A DNA stretch of 64,000 nucleotides from Epibacterium ulvae (GCF_018678075.1 NZ_JAHHIR010000022.1:124001-188000); one strand, 5' to 3'. Shown: positions 23,252-32,481, counted from the stretch's first letter. The notes: generated by a model from the letters alone, not told the origin. Program-made: numbers and translations.

Positions 23252-24220
23252 ATGAATAAATTTTGGACCTCAGTCAAATTGCTTTTGCTGAGTTTGGGTG
23301 CGCCTTTGGTCTTGGCGGGAGGGATGATCCTTCTGTCACTCTTGCTGCAATATCTAGGTATGGAGACTGTTGGGGTCCCGTTCCTGCTCGGTTTTCCGAT
23401 TGTGGCAACGGCGCTTATCCTGAGATTTCGCCCCAAAGGTCGTGGTCGTGGGGTTCTGCGGGCTATTGCCTTTTTGTGTGGCGTATGGGCGTTGGCGCTT
23501 GTCGGTGCGTTTGTGTTTGGTCTGGAAGGATTGATCTGTATTGCAATGGCGGTCGGACCTATTCTGTTGGGGACCACTTTTGGCGGGCTCATTTACATCG
23601 TGTACTTGCGGCTTCAGGAGGCCAAGAAAAACGGGGCAAAGCTTGTCGTTGTCATGCCTCTATTGGCTTTGGTGGTGTTGGATGGCGGCCTGAAGAACAC
23701 GGAGGCTAGGGTTCACTCAATCTCAAATGAGATCGTTATTGAGGCCCCGCCAGAGGTTGTATTCGCGATGGTGAAAACTATTCCCGACATCCGGCCCGAG
23801 GAAGTGCCCACACGGTTTTCGCACCTGTTAGGCGTGCCCAAGCCGACCGAGGCTCGCTGGGTCGGTGGTCCAGACGGCGTGGTGCGGCATTCCCATTGGG
23901 GGCCGGAGGTACATTTTCAGGAACGCATTGTTGACGTGGTCGAAAACCACGAAATTGCCTGGGAGTTTGAGTTTCCGGAAGGCTGGGTGTCTGAACGGAT
24001 CGAAGACCCGCATGTGCGTGTTGGGGGGGAGTATTTTGATGTGCTGTCAGGTGGCTATGTTCTGCAAGACCTGGGCCAGCAGACCCGTCTGACACTGACC
24101 ACCCGCACCTGGGATGGGTCGAGACTGGGGTTTTACGCCAAATTCTGGCATCATTTCTTCATCGAAGATTTCCACGAGGTGGTGCTGGAACTGGTCAAGG
24201 CACGGGTCGAGGCGCTGTAG
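23252..24220 (+). CDS. membrane protein with C-terminal SRPBCC (START-like) domain
   Basis: 322 residues of unknown function. The N-terminal ~150 residues hold about five hydrophobic segments (for example SVKLLLLSLGAPLVLAGGMI and LVVVMPLLALVVL). After residue 155 comes a soluble domain beginning SNEIVIEAPPEVVFAMVKTI, the typical first strand and helix of SRPBCC ligand-binding domains. The later stretch TRLTLTTRTWDGSRLGFY and a C-terminal helix complete that fold. Membrane helices followed by an SRPBCC domain is an uncommon order. The ribosome site is weak (TTGAAAG); a TTG at 23237 is an alternative start. It stands alone, with a GC-rich hairpin at 24235-24256 just downstream. Confidence 0.68.
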   Translation: MNKFWTSVKLLLLSLGAPLVLAGGMILLSLLLQYLGMETVGVPFLLGFPIVATALILRFRPKGRGRGVLRAIAFLCGVWALALVGAFVFGLEGLICIAMAVGPILLGTTFGGLIYIVYLRLQEAKKNGAKLVVVMPLLALVVLDGGLKNTEARVHSISNEIVIEAPPEVVFAMVKTIPDIRPEEVPTRFSHLLGVPKPTEARWVGGPDGVVRHSHWGPEVHFQERIVDVVENHEIAWEFEFPEGWVSERIEDPHVRVGGEYFDVLSGGYVLQDLGQQTRLTLTTRTWDGSRLGFYAKFWHHFFIEDFHEVVLELVKARVEAL

Positions 24221-24425
24221 CTGTTGCCAAGGCGACCGGTGGCGCTGCGCCACGGTCAGGCTTGACGAGGTTGGGGGGTGTTGGCGTAACATAATACAGC
24301 GCCATGGGTGACGGAGAGATCCGTCGTGGCATCCTGTGGCCGGGGCAGAAGACCCTGCAGGCATATCGTAGACGCATCCGCGCTTTTCCCTATCGGGCTG
24401 GGAATGAGCAAAGGAGCCAAGCATT

Positions 24426-26330
24426 ATGCGCGTATTAACTGTATTGGGCCCGTCACAGGCGGGCAAATCGACCTTGGTCAGGGCAATGGCCGGGCTGGAC
24501 GCAGGGGCCGGTCAAAAACATGAGGCTGCGGGTGTTGTCACCTTGCAGCCTTTTTCATTTATGGACGAGGATTGGGGCGCACTCGAGGTCACGGGCGGTG
24601 CCGAAAACCTGGCGCAAGCGGGACCGGCCCTTGCGGCCAGCGATGCGGCGGTTGTCTGTGTGCCCGCCGATGCCGAGGCGGCCGTTCTGAGCGCGCCCTA
24701 TTTGCGCAAAGTCGAAGAAGCCGGGTTGCCGGTGTTTCTGTTTATCAATCGGATAGATCAGGCACGGGGCCGTGTTGCTGAGATTCTGGCCGCTTTGCAG
24801 ACCTATTGCGCCCATCATCTGGTGCTGCGGCAGATCCCTTTGCGCCAAGAGGGGCACGTTGTAGGGGCTGTTGATCTGATTTCGGAACGAGCCTGGGCCT
24901 ATCGGACGGGGAAACCTTCGTCATTGGTAGAACTGCCAGAGGCGATGAGATCGCGCGAGAGTGAGGCGCGCGCCGAATTGTTGGAGGCGCTGGCAGATTT
25001 TGATGACGCCCTGTTGGAGGAGCTGATCGAGGATCAAGAGATCCTGCCCAAGGAAATTTACGATGTCGCCACTCGCACGCTGCAACATTCCGATCTGATC
25101 CCGGCCTTTTTGGGGGCCGCGCAACATTGCAACGGCGTGATGCGCCTGATGAAATCACTGCGCCACGAAGCGCCTCCGGTGGAACAGGCGCTTGCCCGGA
25201 TTTCACCCGGTGGTCGGGTTGTGGCGGTGGGCTGCACAGGCGAGCTGGTCAAACATCTGGGCAAATCCGTGCTGTTGCGGGCGATGAACGCCGATTGCTG
25301 CAGCGGTAATGAGGTGGCAGGCGCGGCCTTGGGCGGGCTTACGATGGTGTCTAAATCGGGCAACGGCAGCCTTCAGATGGGCGACCTGGGGCGGGTGGTG
25401 AAATCCGATCACCTACGGCTGGGGCAAGTTTATCTCAAAGACGGAGCGCGGGCCTTGCCCGACTGGGCGCAGCCTCGACCCGCAACCTATCGCCGCCTGA
25501 TCACCCCGACGCATCAACGTGACGAAACCCGCCTGTCCACCGCCTTGGACCGGATGGTTGAGGTGGATCCCGCCATGAAGGTCACCCAGGATGAGTCTAC
25601 GGGCCACGCACTGTTGAACCTGCAAGGGCCCCAGCATCTGCGCCGTGTGATGGAGACGCTAAAGGGCGAATTCGGTGTCGAGGTTGAGGCCGCGCAGGTG
25701 CCGCCGGCCCTGCGGGAGACCATCACCAAACCGGTTCAAATCCACCACAGGCATCGCAAACAATCCGGCGGCGCTGGGCAGTTTGCTGATGTGGTGCTGG
25801 AGATTGCGCCGCAATCGCGCAGTGGCGGCGTGTCCTTTGCGGAATGTGTCAAAGGCGGTGCTGTGCCCAAGAACTATATCCCTTCGGTCGAACAGGGCGC
25901 GCGCGAAGCCCTGCAACAGGGTCTGAACGGGTATCCAATTGTCGATGTGGCGATCACGCTTAAGGATGGGAAGCACCATTCGGTCGACAGTTCGGACTAT
26001 GCGTTCCGCACGGCCGGGAAAAACGCGGTGCGTGAGGCGTTGAAAGAGGCGGGCTTGGTCCTGTTGCAGCCCATCGTCAAAGTGGCGATCCATGTGCCAT
26101 CGGTGTTCTCGGGCAATCTGGTGCCGATGGTCAGCGGTATGAAAGGGCAGATCCTGGGGTTTGAGGCCGAACAGAACGCCGCCGGATGGGATCTGTTTGA
26201 AACGCTGCTGCCGATGGCCGCAGAGGATGAGCTGTGTCACGCATTGGCCAGCGCCACCCGGGGCACCGCCTGGTTTCAAAGCGGCTTTGACCATTACGAG
26301 GAGGCGCGGCGCGCGGATTTCATCACCTGA
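24426..26330 (+). CDS. elongation factor G-like protein with degenerate GTPase domain
   Basis: 634 residues, against about 690-700 for EF-G. G1 is present (GPSQAGKST, residues 8-16) but G3, normally DTPGH, reads VTGGAE. G4 is Asn-Arg-Ile-Asp in place of Asn-Lys-x-Asp, and the G2 region is not recognisable. Domains II-V are well kept: RRLITPTHQRDETRLSTALD, the domain IV strand HHRHRKQSGGAGQFADVVLE and SGNLVPMVSGMKGQILGFEA near the end. It belongs to an EF-G-like branch that has probably lost canonical GTP switching; its ribosomal role is unknown. The ribosome site AAGGAG lies 9 bases ahead. The 205-base leader includes a GACGGA-GAGA-TCCGTC hairpin at 24310-24325. Confidence 0.8.
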   Translation: MRVLTVLGPSQAGKSTLVRAMAGLDAGAGQKHEAAGVVTLQPFSFMDEDWGALEVTGGAENLAQAGPALAASDAAVVCVPADAEAAVLSAPYLRKVEEAGLPVFLFINRIDQARGRVAEILAALQTYCAHHLVLRQIPLRQEGHVVGAVDLISERAWAYRTGKPSSLVELPEAMRSRESEARAELLEALADFDDALLEELIEDQEILPKEIYDVATRTLQHSDLIPAFLGAAQHCNGVMRLMKSLRHEAPPVEQALARISPGGRVVAVGCTGELVKHLGKSVLLRAMNADCCSGNEVAGAALGGLTMVSKSGNGSLQMGDLGRVVKSDHLRLGQVYLKDGARALPDWAQPRPATYRRLITPTHQRDETRLSTALDRMVEVDPAMKVTQDESTGHALLNLQGPQHLRRVMETLKGEFGVEVEAAQVPPALRETITKPVQIHHRHRKQSGGAGQFADVVLEIAPQSRSGGVSFAECVKGGAVPKNYIPSVEQGAREALQQGLNGYPIVDVAITLKDGKHHSVDSSDYAFRTAGKNAVREALKEAGLVLLQPIVKVAIHVPSVFSGNLVPMVSGMKGQILGFEAEQNAAGWDLFETLLPMAAEDELCHALASATRGTAWFQSGFDHYEEARRADFIT

Positions 26331-26404
26331 TGGCGCAGGGGCTTGTCAAAAAGAGAGGGCGGGCGTAGTGGCAAAAGTCTGAACAAGACGAAAGCCCGCT
26401 GATC

Positions 26405-26932
26405 ATGGATGCCTCATCGCTTTATCAGGACAGCCTGCCCATCACATCCGATGCGTTTCTGGCGCAGCTGGACGCATGGGATATTCCCTATGCTCTGCAC
26501 ACCCATGTGCCGCTGCGCACTGTGGAGGATGCAAAATCGATCGAAGCCGCATTGACGGTTGCGGGGGAAAAGGCGTTTCGAATCAAAAACCTGTATCTGC
26601 GGGACCGCAAGAAACGCAATCATCTGGTGACGTTGGAACAGGACCGAGACATCGACCTAAAGGCGCTGGCGGTTCAGCTGGGATTGAGCAACCTGTCCTT
26701 TGGCTCGCCTGAGCGTTTGATGCAGCATTTGGGTATTCGCCCCGGTGCCGTCAGCCCGCTGGCCATGGTCAACGGTGTCCAGCACGAGGTCACATTTTAT
26801 ATGGATCGCGCTGCCCAAGAGGTGGACGTCATCTATATGCATCCGCTGGTCAATGATCGCACGGTTGCCATGGCGCGCGCTGATCTGATGCGGTGGTTTG
26901 ACCAAATCGGCTGTTTAGTGATCTGGATCTAA
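26405..26932 (+). CDS. prolyl-tRNA editing protein, YbaK/ProX family
   Basis: 175-residue trans-editing deacylase that removes mischarged Ala (or Cys) from Pro-tRNA. The family motif is KAFRIKNLYLRDRKKRNHLV, with the catalytic Lys in the Lys-Asn-Leu-Tyr-Leu segment, and GIRPGAVSPLAMVNG at about residues 115-130, which matches the ProXp-ala/PrdX branch rather than YbaK. A free-standing copy complements ProRS enzymes that lack the internal editing domain. It follows the EF-G-like gene by 74 bases on the same strand and may be co-transcribed. Confidence 0.88.
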   Translation: MDASSLYQDSLPITSDAFLAQLDAWDIPYALHTHVPLRTVEDAKSIEAALTVAGEKAFRIKNLYLRDRKKRNHLVTLEQDRDIDLKALAVQLGLSNLSFGSPERLMQHLGIRPGAVSPLAMVNGVQHEVTFYMDRAAQEVDVIYMHPLVNDRTVAMARADLMRWFDQIGCLVIWI

Positions 26933-27040
26933 AACACAAGGCGCGGGCCGATGCGCATGCGCGACCGTTGCGGCACGGGAATAACTGCCTATATTCTCAA
27001 CGGTAAAATGTAATTTGATGAGCGTGTTGCGGAGAGTATC

Positions 27041-27916
27041 ATGGAAAATTGGGATGAGGTTCGCACCGCCTATCAGGTTGCGCGCATGGGCACGGTGAGC
27101 GGTGCCGCAGAGGTTCTGGGCGTGCATCATGCCACGGTCATCCGTCATATCGATGCGATTGAGGCCCGGCTTGGCGTGAAGCTGTTTCAGCGCCATGCTC
27201 GCGGATATACGCCAACCGAATCCGGACAGGATCTGTTGCGGGTGGCCCAGACTACGGATGACCAGTTCAACCAGCTTGTCGGACGTCTCAAGGGGCAGGG
27301 CGATGATGTTTCGGGCGAATTGGTTGTCACCTCAGTCGAGAGCATGTCGGGCCAATTGGTGCCCATCCTTAACCGGTTTCAAGAGCAGCATCAGGGGTTG
27401 ATCATTCGCTTTCTGACCGGCTCGCGCTTGTTTCGTTTGGAATACGGTGAAGCCCATGTGGCCATTCGGGCGGGCTCTGTACCGGATCAACCTGACAATG
27501 TGGTGCAGCCGTTTCGGACCCAGCAGTTCGCGCTTTATGCGCATCGCGACTATCTGGCGGCCAACGGGCCGTTCAACGGGTTCGAGGACATGGTCAACCA
27601 TCGCTTTGTGGTGGATGATGACGATGTGCCAAAGGCCCCGTTCTCCAGATGGATGCGCAATCACGCGCCGGACGGGACAGCGCTGTTTCGGGTGAGTCAT
27701 ATGAATTCCATGGTGCACGCGGTGCTGGCCGGAGCCGGGATCGGGTTTGTGGCATGTTGGGAGGCGCAGATGCATCCGGACTTGGTGCAGGTTGTCGCAC
27801 CTATGGATGAATGGCAGGCGCCTTTGTGGATCGTGACCCATGTGGATCTGCATCGCACCTCCAAAGTTCAAAGTTTCCTGACCTTCCTAAAAGCCGAGGC
27901 CAAAGCGTGGGTCTGA
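27041..27916 (+). CDS. LysR-family transcriptional regulator
   Basis: 291-residue LysR regulator. The N-terminal winged helix reads NWDEVRTAYQVARMGTVSGA, AEVLGVHHATVIRHIDAIEA and LGVKLFQRHARGYTPTESGQ. The effector domain follows from about residue 90 (GELVVTSVESMSGQLVPIL). It overlaps the downstream EamA transporter gene by 10 bases on the same strand, so unlike most LysR genes it is co-transcribed with its probable target. The effector is unknown. Confidence 0.9.
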   Translation: MENWDEVRTAYQVARMGTVSGAAEVLGVHHATVIRHIDAIEARLGVKLFQRHARGYTPTESGQDLLRVAQTTDDQFNQLVGRLKGQGDDVSGELVVTSVESMSGQLVPILNRFQEQHQGLIIRFLTGSRLFRLEYGEAHVAIRAGSVPDQPDNVVQPFRTQQFALYAHRDYLAANGPFNGFEDMVNHRFVVDDDDVPKAPFSRWMRNHAPDGTALFRVSHMNSMVHAVLAGAGIGFVACWEAQMHPDLVQVVAPMDEWQAPLWIVTHVDLHRTSKVQSFLTFLKAEAKAWV

Positions 27917-28827
27917 CCCGCAGCGAGTGGCAGGGCCATGGTGCAATGCTGTTGTTCTCGGCGCTGGTGGGAGGCTCGTTCTCGCTAGGTGCGCAGGTTG
28001 CAGGTGAAATCGCACCGGCTGCGTTGAATGCGCTGCGCTTTGCGATTGCGGCGGCGGTTGTTGGCAGCGTTGTGGCCGCGACAACCGGTCTGAAGCGTGC
28101 AAACTTTTGCGCGCCCTGGCGATTTGTGATGATGGGCACTATCTTTGGCGGATACTTCCTGCTGATGTTTCATGGGCTGCGATATGCGACCTCGGTCAGT
28201 ACTGCGGCTGTTTACACGCTGACCCCGATCATGGCGGCTGGGTTCGGCTGGCTGTTGTTGCGCCAGATCACCACCAAACGCATGGCACTGGCACTGGCCA
28301 TCGGGGCGTTGGGCGCAATGATCGTAATCTTTCGTGCCGATTGGCAGGCCTTTATGCGGCTGGAGATCGGCAAGGGTGAGGTGATCTATTTCTTTGGCTG
28401 CGTCGCGCATGCGGTCTACACCCCGTTGGTCCGACGGCTCAATCGCGGCGAGCCGGCCGGCAGTTTCACCTTTGGCATGTTGATTGCCGGAACGGTGGTG
28501 CTGACGCTCTTTGGCTGGCGCGATATCGTGGCAACCGATTGGGGCGCTTTGCGGCCGTTGGTGTGGATCACGATTGCCTATCTGGCGGTGTTTGCCAGCG
28601 CGGCGACCTTTGTCCTGTTGCAATTTGCCACCCTGCGTCTGCCCTCGGCCAAGGTCATGGCCTATAACTATCTTGTGCCAAGCTGGGTGATCCTGTGGGA
28701 TCTGGGTGTCGGGTTTTCGCTGCCCAATGGTCTGGTGTTTTTGGGGCCGGTTCTGTCGATCTTGGCGCTGACGTTACTGTTGCGCGGCGATGGGCATAAT
28801 GCGTTTGACACAAAGGCCGATGTATAA
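27907..28827 (+). CDS. EamA/DMT-family transporter
   Basis: Drug/metabolite transporter of 306 residues with ten predicted transmembrane helices in two EamA repeats (first from AMLLFSALVGGSFSLGAQVA, second from IGKGEVIYFFGCVAHAVYTP). Such proteins usually export amino acids or metabolites. The GTG at 27907 has GAGG 7 bases ahead and overlaps the LysR end by 10 bases; an ATG at 27946 would drop the first 13 residues, just before helix 1. It is likely controlled by the upstream LysR protein. Confidence 0.86.
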   Translation: MGLTRSEWQGHGAMLLFSALVGGSFSLGAQVAGEIAPAALNALRFAIAAAVVGSVVAATTGLKRANFCAPWRFVMMGTIFGGYFLLMFHGLRYATSVSTAAVYTLTPIMAAGFGWLLLRQITTKRMALALAIGALGAMIVIFRADWQAFMRLEIGKGEVIYFFGCVAHAVYTPLVRRLNRGEPAGSFTFGMLIAGTVVLTLFGWRDIVATDWGALRPLVWITIAYLAVFASAATFVLLQFATLRLPSAKVMAYNYLVPSWVILWDLGVGFSLPNGLVFLGPVLSILALTLLLRGDGHNAFDTKADV

Positions 28828-28855
28828 GGGCTCCAAACAGACATCGGATCCTGTG

Positions 28856-29692
28856 ATGATTGAACTGACCTACCGCTTTGCGATCTCCAAAGATGCGCGT
28901 TTTGTGACGCCTATGGGCATGACAACGCCGCATGTCTCTGTGCTTGGCTTTGATATCGAGGGCGCGCGCGTCAGCGGTGTTGCAGCGCCCAACTGCGCCC
29001 AGATGCTGGCGTTTGGCGTGCCCGAAGCTAGTGAGATCGCCCTTCGTGTGCAATTCGCCCCCGAAGGTCCCGGTTATCCCGAGCAGATGTTCCACCCCAC
29101 CGACAGCCGCTACACACGCAGCGCGGCGGCTCTGGCTGGCGAAACCCGCAGCATTGCCGAGGCCGCAGGCGGTGGCGCCGCAGGGTTGCAGGCGATTGTG
29201 AACCATGTGGCGGGATTGTTCGAATATGGCCATCCCGAAGAGCGGTTCTATGATGGACAAGACGAGCTGCCCCAATTGTGTAGCCTGGCCCAAGGGTCTT
29301 GCGTCGATATCAATGCCTATCTGATCGCGGCCCTGCGTGCGGCGGGATATGAGGCGGGTTATATCTACGGTGTTTTTGTCCCCGAAGAAAAACAAACCTG
29401 GGCCGAAGATGGCCATTGTTGGGTTGTGACTCGCCACTATGGTGTCTGTCAGGAATGGGATATCGCGCATTTCCTGAAAATGGGCATGCGTGATATTCGC
29501 CCCGGTCTGAACCCAAAACCGGGCGTGCGTCTGCCGATGGCGCATTCCATGGGGTGGACCGTGCCTGCGTTGGGGATCCGTGATTTTAAACTGATGGGTT
29601 TGCCACTGCTTTTGACCGAAGACGGCGTGCTGGATTTTCCGGATATGACATTGTCGTTGACCGGATATCAGGACTTGGCGGCCCAGACCTGA
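28856..29692 (+). CDS. transglutaminase-like cysteine protease-fold protein
   Basis: 278 residues with the bacterial transglutaminase-like core. The catalytic Cys is in LAQGSCVDINAYLIAALRAA, the His in EDGHCWVVTRH, and the Asp in CQEWDIAHFLKM, so the triad is complete. The N-terminal ~90 residues are the strand-rich domain common in this family (IELTYRF, TPHVSVLGF). There is no signal peptide, so it is cytoplasmic, and the substrate is unknown: relatives include proteases and amidases. It starts 28 bases after the EamA gene; GTG at 28853 is an equivalent start. Confidence 0.85.
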   Translation: MIELTYRFAISKDARFVTPMGMTTPHVSVLGFDIEGARVSGVAAPNCAQMLAFGVPEASEIALRVQFAPEGPGYPEQMFHPTDSRYTRSAAALAGETRSIAEAAGGGAAGLQAIVNHVAGLFEYGHPEERFYDGQDELPQLCSLAQGSCVDINAYLIAALRAAGYEAGYIYGVFVPEEKQTWAEDGHCWVVTRHYGVCQEWDIAHFLKMGMRDIRPGLNPKPGVRLPMAHSMGWTVPALGIRDFKLMGLPLLLTEDGVLDFPDMTLSLTGYQDLAAQT

Positions 29693-29701
29693 AGCGCAAA
29701 T

Positions 29702-30052
29702 CTAACCCGGTGTTGCGTCCTCGGACGGGGCGTCGCTGAGTTCGCGTTCGAGAAAGCGTTCAAAATCGTCAAGGTTCACGGGTTCGAACTGGCCAAACCC
29801 TTGCATCCAGACAGACGCCGCGCGCAGGGCATCGGGTTGCAGTTTGCACCATTTGACCCGCCCGCGTTTTTCCTGCGCGATCAGACCGGCGCGTGTTAAA
29901 ATGGTCAGATGCTTGGAAATGGCGGCAAGCGACATCTCAAACGGGTCGGCCACATCAGTGACCGCCATATCATCTTCGAGCAGCATATTCAGGATCTCAC
30001 GGCGTGTGGGATCGGCGAGGGCCGCAAAGACTGTGTCGAGGGTGTTGCTCAT
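29702..30052 (-). CDS. ArsR-family transcriptional regulator
   Basis: 116-residue winged-helix regulator. The core is TVFAALADPTRREILNMLLE, then FEMSLAAISKHLTILTRAGL and QEKRGRVKWCKLQPDALRAA. It lacks the paired cysteines of metal sensors in the recognition helix, so it is of the SdpR/self-regulating type rather than an arsenic sensor. The ATG at 30052 has AGG 10 bases ahead; an ATG at 30061 is too close to it. It is divergent from the EamA exporter at 30142 with 89 bases between, so it probably controls that gene. Confidence 0.88.
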   Translation of the reverse strand: MSNTLDTVFAALADPTRREILNMLLEDDMAVTDVADPFEMSLAAISKHLTILTRAGLIAQEKRGRVKWCKLQPDALRAASVWMQGFGQFEPVNLDDFERFLERELSDAPSEDATPG

Positions 30053-30141
30053 GACGATCATACCTAAACCGCAAGCTTCGGATCGACAATCCCGGTTAAA
30101 GGGCGAATAAGCGACAGGCACGACAGAAGGAGCCAGTCGGT

Positions 30142-31029
30142 ATGGCATTGCAGCATTGGTTGATCATTATCCTGTTGGGCATCGGATGGGGCATGTCCTT
30201 TATGTTCAATGCCATCCTATTGCAGGAAGTCGGCCCATTTGTGGTGGCCGCAGGGCGGGTCGCCTTTGGCGCGTTGGGATGCTGGGCCTATCTGCTGCTG
30301 CGCGGGGTCAAAGGACAGCTGCCGTATCGCACCGCATTGGCGTTGATGGCCTTTGGCGGTCTGGCCTATTCGGCGCCATTTACCTTTTATGCCCTGGGGC
30401 AGCAGCATATCGCCAGTGGCGTTGCGGGCATTATCAACGCGACCACGCCTGCGCTGGCCGTGGTGGTGGCGCATTTCTGGCCCGGCGGCGAACGCGCGAC
30501 CTGGCTAAAATCTGTCGGCGTTTTGTGCGGCCTGTCGGGGATTGCAGTTCTGTCACTGCCGCTGTTGCGCTCGGGCGAAGGATCGGCGGTCTGGGCGGTG
30601 ATGATCACCCTATGTGCGCCGGTGTGTTATGCCTTTTCTGTCAATGTCGCACGCCAGTTTCGCGCCATTGAACCGGTTGTCTTGGTCTCATGGGCGCTAA
30701 CCGGCGCGACCCTGTGCCAGATCCCGGTGACCCTACTGTTTGACGAGGTGCCGACGGGGTTGAGCCTGCAGGCCCTGGCGGCGTTTGCGGCGATTGGCTT
30801 TGTGCTGACCTCTGCGGCCTTTATCATCTTTTACTGGGTGTTGCCCAAAGTGGGGCCCACCAATATCACCCTGCCAACCATGATTGCGCCGGCCTCTGCC
30901 TTGTTCTTTGGCGCTTGGGCCTTGGGCGAACAGCTGACGCGGGCACATGGCGTCGGCCTTGCGGTGATCTTGGTTGGCCTGTTGCTGATCGACGGGCGTC
31001 TGTTCAAGTCACTGGCCGCACGAGCCTGA
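30142..31029 (+). CDS. EamA/DMT-family transporter
   Basis: 295-residue exporter of the drug/metabolite superfamily with ten hydrophobic segments in two repeats. It begins LQHWLIIILLGIGWGMSFMF, and the second repeat ends with LPTMIAPASALFFGAWALGE. It is not a close copy of the EamA protein at 27.9 kb. AAGGAG lies 9 bases before the ATG. The divergent ArsR gene is its likely regulator. A hairpin with a T tract lies about 70 bases after its stop. Confidence 0.88.
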   Translation: MALQHWLIIILLGIGWGMSFMFNAILLQEVGPFVVAAGRVAFGALGCWAYLLLRGVKGQLPYRTALALMAFGGLAYSAPFTFYALGQQHIASGVAGIINATTPALAVVVAHFWPGGERATWLKSVGVLCGLSGIAVLSLPLLRSGEGSAVWAVMITLCAPVCYAFSVNVARQFRAIEPVVLVSWALTGATLCQIPVTLLFDEVPTGLSLQALAAFAAIGFVLTSAAFIIFYWVLPKVGPTNITLPTMIAPASALFFGAWALGEQLTRAHGVGLAVILVGLLLIDGRLFKSLAARA

Positions 31030-31098
31030 ACAGGGGTCTGAAAACTAAGATCAACCATTTGGTTGAATATAGCATTTGAACGCTGTCATAGGGTCTGA

Positions 31099-31127
31099 CC
31101 GCCCAAGGGCGGCGTTTTCGATTTTTA
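31099..31127 (+). terminator. intrinsic terminator after the EamA gene
   Basis: CCGCC, a CAAG loop and GGCGG, followed by CGTTTTCGATTTTT. The stem is only 5 bases but GC-only. It separates the exporter gene from the ATP synthase operon; atpI begins 124 bases later. A 7-base inverted repeat, TCAACCA and TGGTTGA around TT, lies just before it at 31051-31066. Confidence 0.55.
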
Positions 31128-31250
31128 GATTTCCTTTAAGTGTCTGAAAGTAAATGACATAATGTGCGACCTTTTGCTGTGTCTGGGTCGTTGACTCTTG
31201 AACCTTCACCCCTTAGCAACCATTGCAGAATTCGCGTGAGGATGGTGCCC

Positions 31251-31589
31251 GTGATTGACGACGACCAAAAGCAGCGCTTGGCGCAGCTTGAGGCGCGGTT
31301 GAGCGAGGTGCGTAAGGCCCAGGAGCCCAAGCCGCGCACGGAGGAACATTATACGATGGCCAATCAGGCTTGGCGTATGGTGACGGAATTAGTGGCCGGT
31401 TTGGTGATCGGCCTTGGCATCGGGTATGGGCTGGATAGCCTGTTCGGGACGATCCCGATCTTTCTGGTGACATTTACATTGCTGGGCCTTGTCGCGGGCA
31501 TACGGGTCATGATCCGCAGCGCGAACGAGATCCAGGAGACGAAACTGGCCGAAGAGGCCGACGAAAAAGAGACGCAAGACCGGGATTGA
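31251..31589 (+). CDS. atpI: ATP synthase protein I (AtpI)
   Basis: 112-residue membrane protein that helps assemble the c-ring. It has an N-terminal polar helix (KQRLAQLEARLSEVRKAQEP), then two membrane helices (MVTELVAGLVIGLGIGYGLD and IFLVTFTLLGLVAGIRVMIR) and an acidic tail, the usual AtpI layout. The start is set at GTG 31251 because GAGG lies 9 bases ahead; an ATG at 31242 lies immediately after that ribosome site and is unlikely. It is the first gene of the F0 operon. Confidence 0.85.
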   Translation: MIDDDQKQRLAQLEARLSEVRKAQEPKPRTEEHYTMANQAWRMVTELVAGLVIGLGIGYGLDSLFGTIPIFLVTFTLLGLVAGIRVMIRSANEIQETKLAEEADEKETQDRD

Positions 31590-31616
31590 TCCCTCGGCGA
31601 CAGGAGACACGGGACG

Positions 31617-32420
31617 ATGGGCAAGATTTTCTTTTATGTGGCGCTCGCTGCAGTCGTACTTTCGGGGCTTCTCTTTGCTCCCGAAGAGGCCGGCCTGGCA
31701 ATTCACCCGGTTGACCAGTTTGAGGTCAAATCCCTGTTCGGTGGTGGCCACGTTGGTATGATGACCCCGACAAACGTCACCCTGTGGATGGTTGTTGCGA
31801 TCGTCGCGATCTTTGCTCTGCTGGTTCTTGGCTCTTCGGGCCGTGCGATTGTCCCGTCGCGCGCTCAGTCGGTTGCTGAACTGGCTTATGGCTTTATCTA
31901 CAAGATGGTCGAAGATGTGGCTGGCAAAGACGCCGTCAAGTTCTTCCCTTATATCATGACCCTGTTCATGTTCATCGTGACTGCCAACTTCCTTGGCTTG
32001 ATCCCGATGTCCTTTACCACCACCTCGCATTTTGCCGTCACCGGCGTTCTGGCGATCCTGGTGTTCGTGACCGTGACCCTGATCGGGTTTGTTATGCACG
32101 GTGCCAAGTTCCTGGCACTGTTCTGGGTCTCCTCTGCGCCTCTGCCGCTGCGTCCGGTTCTGGCCTTGATCGAGGTGATCTCCTACTTCGTGCGCCCCGT
32201 CAGCCTCTGCATTCGTCTGGCTGGTAACATCATGGCGGGCCACGCTGTTCTGAAAGTTTTTGCGGGGTTTGCCGCAGGTCTGGGACTGTTCTCCTTCCTG
32301 CCGATCTTCGCCATCAGCGCCTTCTATGCGCTCGAAGTTCTCGTGGCCTTCATTCAGGCTTACGTATTCACCATTCTGACCTGCGTGTATCTGAAAGACG
32401 CGCTGCATCCGTCGCACTAA
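31617..32420 (+). CDS. atpB: ATP synthase F0 subunit a
   Basis: 267-residue membrane subunit that forms the two proton half-channels against the c-ring. The essential Arg lies in the helix [20 protein letters not shown], and later polar residues in [20 protein letters not shown] are in place. It begins with an extra hydrophobic segment ([20 protein letters not shown]) before the usual IHPVDQF start, which may be a cleaved leader or an added helix. CAGGAG lies about 10 bases before the ATG. Second gene of the operon. Confidence 0.95.
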   Translation: MGKIFFYVALAAVVLSGLLFAPEEAGLAIHPVDQFEVKSLFGGGHVGMMTPTNVTLWMVVAIVAIFALLVLGSSGRAIVPSRAQSVAELAYGFIYKMVEDVAGKDAVKFFPYIMTLFMFIVTANFLGLIPMSFTTTSHFAVTGVLAILVFVTVTLIGFVMHGAKFLALFWVSSAPLPLRPVLALIEVISYFVRPVSLCIRLAGNIMAGHAVLKVFAGFAAGLGLFSFLPIFAISAFYALEVLVAFIQAYVFTILTCVYLKDALHPSH

Positions 32421-32481
32421 GGCACGGCTGCACAGGTCTGAACTCTAAATCCGCAACTTCCAATCGTAAGGAGAATTCACA

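Noticed and set aside
31389-32417. Minus-strand open frame of 342 codons
   Set aside because: Antisense to atpI and atpB, with low-complexity Gln/Gly/Arg composition.
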